Positions 51,499-59,841 of a stretch of DNA of 64,000 bases are shown piece by piece. The notes below the pieces were generated by a model. The model saw nothing but the letters and a program-made list of their open reading frames with translations, ran no database searches and was not told the origin of the DNA. Each line of letters begins with the position of its first letter. Position 1 is the stretch's first letter. The position numbers were made by a program, and so were the translations under genes. Source of the DNA: Parvibaculum sp045863935 (GTDB lineage Bacteria > Pseudomonadota > Alphaproteobacteria > Parvibaculales > Parvibaculaceae); the NCBI RefSeq assembly GCF_045863935.1, contig NZ_BTVP01000008.1, positions 1 to 64,000 on the forward strand, in the 5' to 3' direction.

Positions 51499-52116
51499 TC
51501 AGGCCGTCTGGAGGCCGGCCCTCTCGAAATTCGCCTCGGCGAATTCCCAGTTCACGAGGTTCTCGAGGAAGGCATCGACATAGTCCGGCCGCCGGTTCTG
51601 GTAGTCGAGGTAATAGGTATGCTCCCAGACATCGGTGGTGAGGAGGGGAACGTCCTTCCCGTCCGCGATCGGCGTCTCGGCGTTCGGCGTGCCATAGACC
51701 TTGAGCTTGCCGTCCTCGCCGATGACGAGCCAGCAATAGCCCGAGCCGAACTGGCCGGTGGCCGCTTCCTTGAACGCCTTCTTGAACTTGTCGAAGCTGC
51801 CGAAATCCTGCGCGATGCTGTCCGCGAGCGCGCCCGACGGCTTGCCGCCGCCCTTCGGCGCCATGGAGCGCCAGTAGAAGTCGTGGTTCCAGACCTGCGC
51901 GGCGTTGTTGAAGAGGCTCTTCTTCCCGTCATCGCCGGCCACCTTGCGGATCAGCGGCACGAGTTCGAGACCGGCGAGGTCCGTGCCCTCGATCATCGAG
52001 TTCGCCTTGTCGACATAGCCCTTGTGATGCTTGCCGTAGTGGAACGACAGCGTCTCCGCGGAGATGTGGGGTTCGAGAGCGTTCTTCTCGTAAGGAAGGG
52101 GAGGGAGTTCCAGCAT
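51499..52116 (-). CDS. sodB: Superoxide dismutase, Fe/Mn family (SodB-like)
   Basis: Cytoplasmic enzyme of 205 residues that dismutes superoxide. Metal ligands are visible in FHYGKHHKGYVDK, AAQVWNHDFYW and the C-terminal DVWEHTYYLDY. The AQVWNHDFYW and FGSGYCWL wording favours iron over manganese. ATG 52116 follows a GGAAAAGGAAACGA tract. It sits beside the haem operon, which fits iron-linked oxidative stress, but has its own terminator-like hairpin. Confidence 0.9.
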   Translation of the reverse strand: MLELPPLPYEKNALEPHISAETLSFHYGKHHKGYVDKANSMIEGTDLAGLELVPLIRKVAGDDGKKSLFNNAAQVWNHDFYWRSMAPKGGGKPSGALADSIAQDFGSFDKFKKAFKEAATGQFGSGYCWLVIGEDGKLKVYGTPNAETPIADGKDVPLLTTDVWEHTYYLDYQNRRPDYVDAFLENLVNWEFAEANFERAGLQTA

Positions 52117-52254
52117 GACGTCGTTTCCTTTTCCTTTGAGTGCCCGCCTCCCCTTGTCACTTCGACCGCCGGGCCTCCGGTTTCAAGGCCCGCGTCACGG
52201 CCTTTCCGGAATAAGGGGTGGAAAAATACGAGGAAAAGCGCGAGGAACGCTCGC

Positions 52255-52283
52255 CTTGCAACGCATGGGCGCGATCCCCACAT
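52255..52283 (+). promoter_or_regulatory. Sigma-32 (RpoH)-type heat-shock promoter
   Basis: CTTGCAA (52255-52261), 14-bp spacer, CCCCACAT (52276-52283) closely matches the RpoH consensus CTTGAAA-N11-16-CCCCATnT. It lies 70 bp before the Hsp20 start, leaving a GC-rich leader of about 60 nt that could fold over the weak TGGG ribosome-binding site. Confidence 0.75.
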
Positions 52284-52352
52284 ATTTCTACGAAGCGGTG
52301 CCGCCTGGCGGGCCGCAAATGGCAAAGTCGCCTGGATGCGGGACTTTGGGAC

Positions 52353-52829
52353 ATGACACGCGTGATGCAGTTCAACAGCCCCTTTCTGCTGGGCTTCGAT
52401 GCGCTGGAGCGGATGCTCGAAAGAGCCGCGAAGGCGTCCGACGGCTATCCGCCCTACAATGTCGAGCAATTGCCGACGGTTGAGGGCGAGGCGCTTCGGA
52501 TCACGCTGGCAGTCGCCGGATTCTCCCGTGAAGAGCTGTCTGTCACGGTCGAGGAAAACCATCTCGTCATTCGCGGCCGGCAGCTCGAAGAGGAAGAGCG
52601 CACCTATCTTCACCGCGGCATCGCCGCACGCCAGTTCCAGCGCTCTTTCGTGCTGGCCGACGGCATCGAGGTGAAGGGCGCGCGCCTCGAGAACGGTCTT
52701 CTTGTGATCGATCTCGAAAAACCGGAACCCGCGCGCACGCTGCGCACGATCGAGATTGCGGAAGACGAGCCCGCAGCTCCCGCACGCCGCGTCACGCGCG
52801 ATGCGGCCCGCTCCCCGGCGACCGAGTGA
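52353..52829 (+). CDS. Small heat-shock protein Hsp20 (IbpA-like)
   Basis: Chaperone of 158 residues with an alpha-crystallin domain (about 35-125): PYNVEQLPTVEGEALRIT, AGFSREELSVTVEENHLVIRG and ENGLLVIDLEKPEP. It binds unfolding proteins during heat stress. The N-terminal MQFNSPFLLGFDALERML is the class A rhizobial IbpA-type lead. ATG 52353 is chosen, with ATG 52365 possible. A sigma-32-type promoter precedes it, and a DUF1150 gene follows. Confidence 0.9.
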   Translation: MTRVMQFNSPFLLGFDALERMLERAAKASDGYPPYNVEQLPTVEGEALRITLAVAGFSREELSVTVEENHLVIRGRQLEEEERTYLHRGIAARQFQRSFVLADGIEVKGARLENGLLVIDLEKPEPARTLRTIEIAEDEPAAPARRVTRDAARSPATE

Positions 52830-52875
52830 GCCCTTCGCTTCGTTGAGTAAGGAAGGGCCGGAAAGGAGAAGAACA

Positions 52876-53178
52876 ATGCAGAACGAATCCGATTTCGATG
52901 CCGCAGGCGACGAAACGACCGGCTGGGGCGTGAGCGACTTCCGCAAGCTGACGCCGGAAATGTTCGCACAGGCAGGCATGCCGAACATCGTTTATGTGCG
53001 CGAGATCCTCGCCGGCGAACTGGCGGGTGAACTCGGCTCCGAACTCGACGTTCCTGCCGACACGCGTCTCTATTCCGTGCACGCCGCGAACGGCCAGCGC
53101 ATGGCCGTGCTCGACGATCGCGACGCCGCCTTTGCGGGCGCGCGCCAGTACGATCTCGAGCCGCAAAGCGTGCACTGA
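52876..53178 (+). CDS. DUF1150 family protein
   Basis: Protein of 100 residues of an alphaproteobacterial family of unknown function often found after small heat-shock genes. Visible features are DFRKLTPEMFAQAGMPNIVYVR and a C-terminal YSVHAANGQRMAVLDDRDAAFA. The ribosome-binding site GAAAGGAG precedes ATG 52876, 46 bp after Hsp20, and a strong terminator follows, so the two genes form a heat-shock operon. Confidence 0.85.
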   Translation: MQNESDFDAAGDETTGWGVSDFRKLTPEMFAQAGMPNIVYVREILAGELAGELGSELDVPADTRLYSVHAANGQRMAVLDDRDAAFAGARQYDLEPQSVH

Positions 53179-53198
53179 ACGCACGACACGACAAACGG

Positions 53199-53228
53199 AA
53201 AAGCCCCGCTCGGGAGAGCGGGGCTTTT
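53199..53228. terminator. Bidirectional rho-independent terminator
   Basis: A perfect 13-bp stem (AAAAGCCCCGCTC/GAGCGGGGCTTTT) with loop GGGA. The flanking A and T runs let it work in both directions, ending the DUF1150 operon and the convergent fic gene. Confidence 0.92.
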
Positions 53229-53231
53229 GTT

Positions 53232-54353
53232 TTACGTATTGCGTGAAATCTCGGGAATGTTCAGGAAGTAACGCGTGTGCCGGAGTTCACCGCTGCGCAG
53301 GAGCGCGCCCTTCGTCGTCAGGTCCCGTAAATCCCTGGTAGCCGTTGCACGCGATGTCTGCGCGATGGAAATATAATTCTCGGCGCTCAATCCGCCCGTG
53401 AAGCCGTCGGGGCCCTCGCGGAACATACGCGCAAGAACCTTGTCCTGCCTCTCATTCAGAAGGCCCCGGAAGCGGTCGTAGAATTTCGTCTTTCCGATGA
53501 GAAATTCGATCTGGCGATGCGTCTCTTCCTGGGCAGCGAGTACAGTGTCCGCGAAATAGACCAGCCAATCCGTGATCTCATTGCTACGATTGGCGTGCGC
53601 GAGGGCGTCGTAGTAGTCGTTGCGCCTGCGCTCGATCGTGCGCGCGAGCGCGATGAGCGCCGGTGCGCCCTGCGACTGCGCGAGAGATTTTTCCGAGACC
53701 GCCCGGCCGATACGGCCATTGCCGTCCTCGAAGGGGTGGATGGACTCGAAATAGAGATGCGCGGTGCCCGCACGTGCAAGCGAGGACAGGGGGGTTCCCC
53801 TGCCCGGGCCGGTGCCGTTGAACCAGTCGATGAAGCGTTTCATCTCGGCCGGGACTTTCGCCGAGGGCGGGGCCTCGAAATGAATCTTCTGCTTGTGAAT
53901 GAGCCCGGATACGATCTGCATGGCGTCTTCATGCGTCCGGAAGGCACCGATGTCGCGAAGATCTGTTCGGCCCTGCATCAGCAGGGCGTGCCACGCACAA
54001 AGCATGTCGCCGGACAGCGGCGTCTCCCATGAACGGTAAAGACCGACCATCATTTCGGCGATGCCCCGCTCTGCAGGCGTGGCCTTGCGGTTGTCCGCCG
54101 CGAGGCCGAGCTGCTTGCGGATGGAAGACTGGATGCTGTCGCGATTGAGGCGTTCGCCCTCGATTTCGGAGGTCTTGAGCGCTTCGGTACTCATGAGTTC
54201 GACCGTCAACAGCTCGCGGTCCCCGGCACCCAGATGAATGAAGGCGCCAAGCAGCAGACCCGAATTGCGAAGAAAGCGGGTTTCCCGGGCCTCGAGGACC
54301 TGTTGGTTCCAGGAAAAATCCGGCCAGTCCGGTTGCTGCCAGTTCCAGGTCAT
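53232..54353 (-). CDS. Fic family AMP-transferase with winged-helix DNA-binding domain
   Basis: Protein of 373 residues. An N-terminal DUF4172-type domain (WNWQQPDWPDFSW) contains an inhibitory helix motif T61-x3-E65-G66 (TSEIEG), placing it in class II Fic proteins. The catalytic motif HPFEDGNGRIGR is at 206-217, with all conserved residues. The C-terminus (about 305-365, ISIAQTSRATATRDLRDL) is a winged helix. Fic enzymes transfer AMP or other nucleotide parts to target proteins. No separate antitoxin gene is present. The start codon lies at the edge of the first of two large palindromes, suggesting that the protein binds them and autoregulates. Confidence 0.9.
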   Translation of the reverse strand: MTWNWQQPDWPDFSWNQQVLEARETRFLRNSGLLLGAFIHLGAGDRELLTVELMSTEALKTSEIEGERLNRDSIQSSIRKQLGLAADNRKATPAERGIAEMMVGLYRSWETPLSGDMLCAWHALLMQGRTDLRDIGAFRTHEDAMQIVSGLIHKQKIHFEAPPSAKVPAEMKRFIDWFNGTGPGRGTPLSSLARAGTAHLYFESIHPFEDGNGRIGRAVSEKSLAQSQGAPALIALARTIERRRNDYYDALAHANRSNEITDWLVYFADTVLAAQEETHRQIEFLIGKTKFYDRFRGLLNERQDKVLARMFREGPDGFTGGLSAENYISIAQTSRATATRDLRDLTTKGALLRSGELRHTRYFLNIPEISRNT

Positions 54354-54382
54354 GAGCTATAGAAATCCCTTTCTATAGCTCA
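54353..54382. promoter_or_regulatory. Palindrome 1 of the fic operator region
   Basis: TGAGCTATAG and CTATAGCTCA are perfect 10-bp arms around a 10-bp centre (AAATCCCTTT). It starts at the fic start codon, so a protein bound here, or a hairpin in RNA, would affect translation or transcription initiation. Confidence 0.75.
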
Positions 54383-54396
54383 CGATATACCGCTTT

Positions 54397-54427
54397 GTGA
54401 GTTATAGAAACCTTTCCTATAACTCAC
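54397..54427. promoter_or_regulatory. Palindrome 2 of the fic operator region
   Basis: GTGAGTTATAG and CTATAACTCAC are perfect 11-bp arms around a 9-bp centre (AAACCTTTC). The half-site GAG(C/T)TATAGAAA is shared with palindrome 1, 44 bp away (about four helical turns). Confidence 0.75.
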
Positions 54428-54474
54428 GCTGGAACCTCGAGCGGGAACCCACGCTGGTGCGGCCGACAGAGGCC

Positions 54475-54939
54475 TCAGGCCGCGTTCGTTGCCGCCGGTT
54501 CGGTGAGGATGGCGAAAAGGGCGGAGGCGTCTTCCGAGGCGCGCAGCTTCTCGACCACGGACGGATTGCGCAGGAGCCGCGAGATGCGGGCGAGCGCTTT
54601 CAGGTGGTCGGCGCCGGCGCCTTCCGGCGCGAGCAGCAGGAAGATGAGGTCGACCGGCTGGTCGTCCACGGACTCGAAATCGATCGGCGTGTCGAGCCGC
54701 GCAAAAAGACCGTGGAGACGGTCGATTTCCGGCAGCTTGCCGTGCGGGATGGCGATGCCCTGGCCGACGCCCGTCGAGCCGAGGCGTTCGCGTTCGAGCA
54801 GGGTTTCGAAGATTGCCCGCTCGGAGAGCCCGGTCACCTTGGCAGCGCGCTCGGAAAGCTCCTGCAGCGCCTGCTTTTTGCTGGTGACTTTCAGATGGGC
54901 GATGACGCCCTCCGGCTGCACCAGATCTTCAAGCTCCAT
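54475..54939 (-). CDS. ptsN: PTS IIA-like nitrogen regulatory protein PtsN
   Basis: Protein of 154 residues of the PTS EIIA(Ntr) family: ELEDLVQPEGVIAHL at the N-terminus, the active phospho-His in GIAIPHGKLPEID, and LLLAPEGAGADHLKALARISR. It is phosphorylated by the nitrogen PTS and tunes potassium and nitrogen regulation. ATG 54939 follows AGGA; longer in-frame starts lie inside the upstream gap. It follows hpf and rpoN in the conserved order. Confidence 0.9.
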   Translation of the reverse strand: MELEDLVQPEGVIAHLKVTSKKQALQELSERAAKVTGLSERAIFETLLERERLGSTGVGQGIAIPHGKLPEIDRLHGLFARLDTPIDFESVDDQPVDLIFLLLAPEGAGADHLKALARISRLLRNPSVVEKLRASEDASALFAILTEPAATNAA

Positions 54940-55054
54940 AATCCGAATCCTGTTCTGCGAAGCCGCCAGACGCACGGGGGTTTCCCGCGTCTCCGACTGG
55001 GGCTTGCCCGGAACGGCGCGGCTGCTGCCGGGCCGGGGTTTCGCCTTCAGAGTT

Positions 55055-55646
55055 TCAAGCCTTTTGAGCATCGCGGCCTGTGTCGATCCAGCCGATATTC
55101 CCATCGGGGCGGCGATAGACGAGGTTGAGACCGCCGCTACCGCCGTTTCGGAAAACAACGAAAGGAGCGTCGCTCAGATCCATTTGCATCACGGCATCGC
55201 CCACGCTGAGCGCGGGGATGGAGGTCGTGCCTTCCGCGATGATGACGGGCTGTGCATCTTCGGCCATCTCCTCATGTTCGTCGCCGGCTTCGATGACGAA
55301 GGAGGGATAGGCTTCGGCCGGAAGTGCGGCCTTGTTGTTGTTATTGTGATTCTTCAGCCGGCGCTTGTAACGGCGCAGACNNNNNNNNNNGTTTTTCAAG
55401 CCGTTCCAGCGCGGCATCGAAAGAGGCATAGACCTCCGTCGCAACGCCCTGCGCATTGACGCGCAGGCCCGAGCTCAGATGCGCCGAACAATCGGCGCGG
55501 AACTCGTAGCCCTGCTTGGTGAACGTAACCGTGCCGTCGACAGGCCGGTCGAAATACTTCGTGATGGCGGCCTCGAGACGTTCGACCGCGTGGTTGCGGA
55601 GTGCATCTCCCACGTCGAGATGATGACCGCTTACCTGAACTTGCAT
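55055..55646 (-). CDS. hpf: Ribosome hibernation-promoting factor, long form, broken by an assembly gap
   Basis: Two halves of one long-form HPF flank the N-run. The N-terminal half (from ATG 55646, MQVQVSGHHLDVGDALRNHA, up to ERLEK) is a Ribosomal_S30AE domain that binds the 30S decoding region. The C-terminal half (LRRYKRRLKNH to the VYRRPDGNIGWIDTGRD tail) dimerises 70S ribosomes into 100S. The halves are in different frames with ten Ns, so the gap length is not exact; a multiple of three would restore one frame. AGGAAGG precedes the start. Confidence 0.88.
55381..55390. other. Assembly gap (10 N)
   Basis: A run of ten unknown bases lies inside hpf. The reading frames on the two sides agree only if the true length is a multiple of three, so the ten Ns are a placeholder. 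Confidence 0.97.
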
Positions 55647-55863
55647 GAAAGACCTTCCTGGGCCCACTACGCTACAACAGACGGTTGCCGAAACGGTTCG
55701 GCCTGACTTTCGCCCCTCTTGCGGGACGACCGCATTTTCAACGCAGCCCATACTCTACGTCGGATATGGGCGTTCGAATTTGCCATTGTACATGCCGCCG
55801 GAGCGGCTCAACCCACCGCCTCACCACCGGGTACGAGAGCCCCGGGGGCGCTTGAGCGCGTGG

Positions 55864-55892
55864 AAACTAGTTGGCCCTATCATGGGTGTCAA
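55864..55892 (-). promoter_or_regulatory. Promoter of hpf in the rpoN-hpf gap
   Basis: On the minus strand TTGACA (55887-55892), a 17-bp spacer and TAGTTT (55864-55869) make a good sigma-70 promoter 218 bp before hpf. The rest of the 331-bp gap (55647-55977) shows no gene; a GC-rich GGGCCC hairpin just after rpoN (about 55951-55974) may end rpoN transcripts. Confidence 0.6.
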
Positions 55893-55977
55893 CCGCATGC
55901 CTGAGAAAGCGTTAAAACCCTTATCTTTCAAGAAGATATAGGTCGCAGGCAGGGCCCGGAAAGGGGCCCGGCAAGAC

Positions 55978-57513
55978 TCAGGCGTAGGCCTTCTTCTCGC
56001 GCCGGCGCTGCACCGAAGAGGGAATATTGAGTGCTTCCCGGTACTTGGCGACCGTGCGCCGCGCGATGTCCACGCCCTGGCCTTTCAGGATGTCGACAAT
56101 GTTGTCGTCGGAGAGGACCGCGTCGGGCCGTTCGACGTCGATCAGCTCCTTGATGCGGTGGCGGACGGCTTCGGCCGAATGCGCCGCGCCACCCGACGAG
56201 GAAGCGATGGAGGAGGTGAAGAAATACTTCATCTCGAAGATGCCGCGCGGCGTCGCGATGTATTTGTTCGCGGTGACGCGGCTGACCGTCGACTCGTGCA
56301 TCGAGATCGCCTCGGCGATCGTCTTGAGATTGAGCGGCTTCAGATGCTGGATGCCGTGCACGAGGAAGGCATCCTGCTGGCGCACGATTTCGGAAGCGAC
56401 TTTCAGGATGGTGCGGGCGCGCTGATCGAGGCTCTTCACCAGCCAGTTCGCATTGTTGAGGCATTCCGAAATATAGGCCTTGGCGCTCGCATCGCCCGAA
56501 AGCTTCGAGACTTCCGCATAGTATTGCTGGTTGACCAGCACGCGCGGCAGCGTTTCGGAGTTGATTTCGACGGCCCAGCTGCCATCGGCGCGCGCGCGAA
56601 CGAAAACATCCGGCACGACGGGGACGACAGGCTCGCCGCCAAAGGCGAGGCCCGGCTTCGGATTGCACAGGCGGATGTCCTCCACCATGCAGGCGATGTC
56701 TTCGCGGTCGGCGCCGGTGATCTTCATGAGCTGGTCGAAGTCGCGCCGGGCGAAAAGTTCGAGATGGTCGAGAAAGAGCTGCATCGCGGGATCGAGCCGG
56801 TCGCGCTCGGCAAGCTGCAGCGCAAGGCACTCCTTCAGGTTGCGCGCGCAGACGCCTGTCGGCTCGAAGGTCTGCAGCACCTGCAGCACCGCCTCGACAT
56901 CCTCGACATCCGTCCCCAGACGCTCGGCGACTTCGGCGACATCCACGACGATGTAGCCCGCCTCGTTCACCTGGTCGATCAGATAGGCGCCGATCATGCG
57001 GTCGCCCGCCGTCTTGAGCGCCATGTTCATCTGTTCGGTGAGATGCTCGGTAAGGGTCGCTTCGCGCGTCAGCGTCGCTTCGAGGCTGAATTCGCCGTCG
57101 GAGCCTGCGCCGCCGCTGCCGCGCACGCTCTGCCAGTCGGATGACGTCTGGCCGGGCGTTGCCGCCGCCGCATCGTTCTGCGCGTCGCTGCGGCTTTCAT
57201 CGGCATAGACGTTGTCGTAGTCGGTATCGAGGTCGCCGTCGCGGCCGGGCAGCGGTCCGTCGTCGCTGAGCGTGAGCGAGGTTTCGGCGGAGATGACTTG
57301 TTCGCGTTCGCCCTCATGGGCGTCGCGCTCCTCGCTGCGTTCGGCGGGCTCGGCGGCGCCGGGCTCGAGCAGCGGATTGCGCTCGAGTTCCTGTTCGACA
57401 TATTCGGCAAGTTCGAGATTCGACAGCTGCAGCAGTTTGATTGCCTGCTGGAGTTGGGGCGTCATGACCAGGGATTGCCCCTGGCGAAGCTCGAGTCTCG
57501 GTGCTAGTGCCAT
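55978..57513 (-). CDS. rpoN: RNA polymerase sigma-54 factor RpoN
   Basis: Sigma-54 of 511 residues: N-terminal activator-binding region (LELRQGQSLVMTPQLQQAIK), an acidic region II (about 55-130), the core-binding domain (FEPTGVCARNLKECLALQ) and the C-terminal DNA-binding part with the RpoN box ARRTVAKYR (484-492). It directs transcription of nitrogen and alternative carbon genes with enhancer-binding proteins. It lies 28 bp after lptB, in the conserved lpt-rpoN-hpf-ptsN order. Confidence 0.95.
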   Translation of the reverse strand: MALAPRLELRQGQSLVMTPQLQQAIKLLQLSNLELAEYVEQELERNPLLEPGAAEPAERSEERDAHEGEREQVISAETSLTLSDDGPLPGRDGDLDTDYDNVYADESRSDAQNDAAAATPGQTSSDWQSVRGSGGAGSDGEFSLEATLTREATLTEHLTEQMNMALKTAGDRMIGAYLIDQVNEAGYIVVDVAEVAERLGTDVEDVEAVLQVLQTFEPTGVCARNLKECLALQLAERDRLDPAMQLFLDHLELFARRDFDQLMKITGADREDIACMVEDIRLCNPKPGLAFGGEPVVPVVPDVFVRARADGSWAVEINSETLPRVLVNQQYYAEVSKLSGDASAKAYISECLNNANWLVKSLDQRARTILKVASEIVRQQDAFLVHGIQHLKPLNLKTIAEAISMHESTVSRVTANKYIATPRGIFEMKYFFTSSIASSSGGAAHSAEAVRHRIKELIDVERPDAVLSDDNIVDILKGQGVDIARRTVAKYREALNIPSSVQRRREKKAYA

Positions 57514-57541
57514 GCCTCTGTCAGCCCCCTACACTCACTCA

Positions 57542-58345
57542 CTACAGGCTGAACCGTTCGCCGAGATAAAGCCGCCGCACATCCTCGTTGCCGACGATGT
57601 CGGAGGGATCGCCCTCCATCAGCACCGTGCCGTCATGGATGATGACGGCGTGGTCGATGAGTTCGAGCGTCTCGCGCACGTTGTGGTCGGTGATGAGCAC
57701 GCCGATGCCGCGATCCTTCAGATGAGCGACGAGGTCGCGGATGTCGCCGATCGCGATCGGATCGATGCCGGCAAAGGGTTCGTCGAGCAGCATGAAGGAA
57801 GGCTGCGTCGCGAGCGCACGCGCGATCTCGACGCGGCGGCGTTCGCCGCCGGAAAGCGCGATGGCGGGCGTGCGGCGAAGATGGGTGATCGAGAATTCGG
57901 CGAGCAGGTCGTCGAGTTCGGCTTCGCGGCGATCGCGGTCGGGTTCGACGACCTCGAGCACGGCGCGGATGTTCTGTTCGACCGTGAGACCCCGGAAGAT
58001 CGAGGCTTCCTGCGGCAGATAGCCGACGCCACGGCGCGCGCGGCGATACATCGGAAGATCGGTCACGTCGTGCCCGTCGAGCAGGATCGTGCCGTAGTCG
58101 GGCGAAATCAGCCCGGTGATCATGTAGAAGACGGTGGTCTTGCCTGCGCCGTTCGGCCCCAGAAGACCGACCGCCTCGCCGCGCTGGACATGGAAGCTGA
58201 CGCCACGGACGACGGGACGCCCCTTGAAGCTCTTGCCGATTTTCTCGACCCAGAGCCCCGGATTGTCGGCAACGAGATGCGGTCCGCCCTGGCTTTCAGC
58301 CGCTGCGGTCTCGCCTCTTCCGATTGTCCCCGTTTCGCCCGTCAT
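57542..58345 (-). CDS. lptB: LPS export ABC transporter ATPase LptB
   Basis: ATPase of 267 residues with Walker A LLGPNGAGKTT, the LptB-type RARRGVGYLPQEASIFRGL Q-loop region, signature LSGGERRRVEIARAL, Walker B FMLLDEPFAGIDP and the H-loop ITDHNVRETL. It powers transfer of lipopolysaccharide from the inner membrane to the LptA bridge. An N-terminal extension of about 30 residues is typical of alphaproteobacterial LptB. It follows lptA after 92 bp. Confidence 0.95.
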   Translation of the reverse strand: MTGETGTIGRGETAAAESQGGPHLVADNPGLWVEKIGKSFKGRPVVRGVSFHVQRGEAVGLLGPNGAGKTTVFYMITGLISPDYGTILLDGHDVTDLPMYRRARRGVGYLPQEASIFRGLTVEQNIRAVLEVVEPDRDRREAELDDLLAEFSITHLRRTPAIALSGGERRRVEIARALATQPSFMLLDEPFAGIDPIAIGDIRDLVAHLKDRGIGVLITDHNVRETLELIDHAVIIHDGTVLMEGDPSDIVGNEDVRRLYLGERFSL

Positions 58346-58437
58346 CAGGACCCCATCACTTCATTAATGCCATGAAACGTCACTTGGCATTAAAATTGTA
58401 TGAAGTGAAAGGATTAACCAAGACTTCTTTCGAAAAA

Positions 58438-59007
58438 TCACTCCGCCGGGGACTGGGAGCGGGGCTGGAAGAGCCCCTTGACCCGCCCGGTTCCGCCATT
58501 TTCGCTGCCGGTGACGCGGGCCTGACCGCTGTCGAGATTGACGGAAAGGCGCGAGCCGCGGATGACATTTTCACCCTGCCGGAGCACGACCGAATTGCCC
58601 ATTTCGATCTGGCGCGTGGCGACCATGTAGTTCGCCCATTCGCCGCTCGCGGTCTGGTTGTCGGGCGCGGAGACGAGGACATTGCCGGAGGCGGCGATCT
58701 TCTGGATGCGCGCGCCGCCCGATTGCCCGCTGGCGTAATGGACGGTGATCCGGTCGGCCTTCATCCGGATATCGCCCTGAACGACGCGGACATTGCCGGT
58801 GAAGGTCGCGGTCTGGTTCGTGTCCTGGACTTCGAGCGCATCGGCCTCGACCTCGATCGGCTTGTCGGGCTCGTTGCGGAAGCCGCCCAGCGCGCCGCCT
58901 TCCTGCGCCGTGGCGGGCTGGCCGAAGAGCAGGCCCGTGAGAAGAAGCGCGAACGCCGCCGCCGCATATCCGGTTTTCGGCTGGCCGGTTTTTGAATGGG
59001 CTCTCAC
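58438..59007 (-). CDS. lptA: LPS export periplasmic protein LptA
   Basis: Protein of 189 residues: a signal peptide (YAAAAFALLLTGLLFGQPATA) and an OstA-type beta-jellyroll domain (PIEVEADALEVQDTNQTATF, TGNVRVVQGDIRMKADRI). It forms the periplasmic bridge for lipopolysaccharide. Its start overlaps the lptC stop by four bases, so the genes are coupled. Confidence 0.92.
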   Translation of the reverse strand: MRAHSKTGQPKTGYAAAAFALLLTGLLFGQPATAQEGGALGGFRNEPDKPIEVEADALEVQDTNQTATFTGNVRVVQGDIRMKADRITVHYASGQSGGARIQKIAASGNVLVSAPDNQTASGEWANYMVATRQIEMGNSVVLRQGENVIRGSRLSVNLDSGQARVTGSENGGTGRVKGLFQPRSQSPAE

Positions 59008-59720
59008 TCTTCTTCCCCCTGGCTCGGCTGATCCGGCAGGATCAGCATTTTCACATTGCCGTCGAAGCGAAGCACCTGCATCGCATGGTCGGCGCGCATG
59101 CGGTCGGCGCGCAGCGTACCGAGGGGGCCGTGCCCCTGCACCTCGGTCTCGCTTTTGAGCGTTCCCTCGCTGAAATCGATCGTCGCCTCTTCGCCATGCA
59201 TTTCGTAGCCCCAGGTCGTGAAGATATCGATCTTCTGCGTGAGGTCGAGCATCTGCGTTTCGGAATTGTACCGGCCCCGGGAGGCGGTCAGCGACAGCCA
59301 GTCCGTCTCGCCTTCCATCTTCACATCGGCCTGAATGTTCTCGAAGGTGACAAAACCGGGCTCCGAGGGGTCCTGCGTCGCATTGTCGGCGGTGACGAGA
59401 TAGGGCGAGCCGTCGCCCGTCACGCCCGCGACGCGGGGGCTGACCATGCGCAGGTCACTCGGCTGCGTGTCGATTTCGCGGAAGGCGACGTCGAGATCGC
59501 CCTTGCGGTCGAAAACGCCCGAATAGAAGAGGATGAGGCCGAGAAGAAGCAGCGCGCCAAGCGGCAGCACGATCTTCATCAGCGAGACGAAACGGCTATA
59601 GCGCCCTTCGCGGCGCTCGGTGCGCCCGCGCGCGGGGGGCACCTGTCCGGCGGATGGCGGCGCTGGCCTTCTGCGGGCCGTTCCGGCGCCGGCTGTCTCG
59701 TCGCCGGGTCGCTCGCTCAT
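59004..59720 (-). CDS. lptC: LPS export protein LptC
   Basis: Protein of 238 residues with one N-terminal transmembrane helix (IVLPLGALLLLGLILFYSGVF) after a proline/arginine-rich cytoplasmic tail, and a periplasmic LptC domain (ENIQADVKMEGETDWLSL, GTLKSETEVQGHGPLGTLRA). It hands LPS from LptBFG to LptA. lptF and lptG are not in the window. Confidence 0.9.
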   Translation of the reverse strand: MSERPGDETAGAGTARRRPAPPSAGQVPPARGRTERREGRYSRFVSLMKIVLPLGALLLLGLILFYSGVFDRKGDLDVAFREIDTQPSDLRMVSPRVAGVTGDGSPYLVTADNATQDPSEPGFVTFENIQADVKMEGETDWLSLTASRGRYNSETQMLDLTQKIDIFTTWGYEMHGEEATIDFSEGTLKSETEVQGHGPLGTLRADRMRADHAMQVLRFDGNVKMLILPDQPSQGEEE

Positions 59721-59764
59721 ATTCTGTCGCTCCAGGGTCGATGAACCCGCCGCTGCGGGCCGCC

Positions 59765-59794
59765 AGTATGCGCGTATACGCCATAATACGTCAA
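59765..59794 (-). promoter_or_regulatory. Possible promoter of the lptC operon
   Basis: On the minus strand TTGACG (59789-59794), 18-bp spacer and CATACT (59765-59770). The spacer contains a perfect 10-bp palindrome GCGTATACGC (59772-59781) that could be a regulator site. It lies 45 bp before lptC in the 121-bp gap to rnd. Confidence 0.45.
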
Positions 59795-59841
59795 CGAAAC
59801 TGCCGGAAAACCGCCGGGGCTGCGCCGCGCAGGAGGAGGGG

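Noticed and set aside
54940..55158. Longer PtsN with a 73-residue N-terminal extension
   Set aside because: The extension overlaps the end of hpf and is low-complexity; ATG 54939 gives the normal PtsN length and has AGGA upstream.
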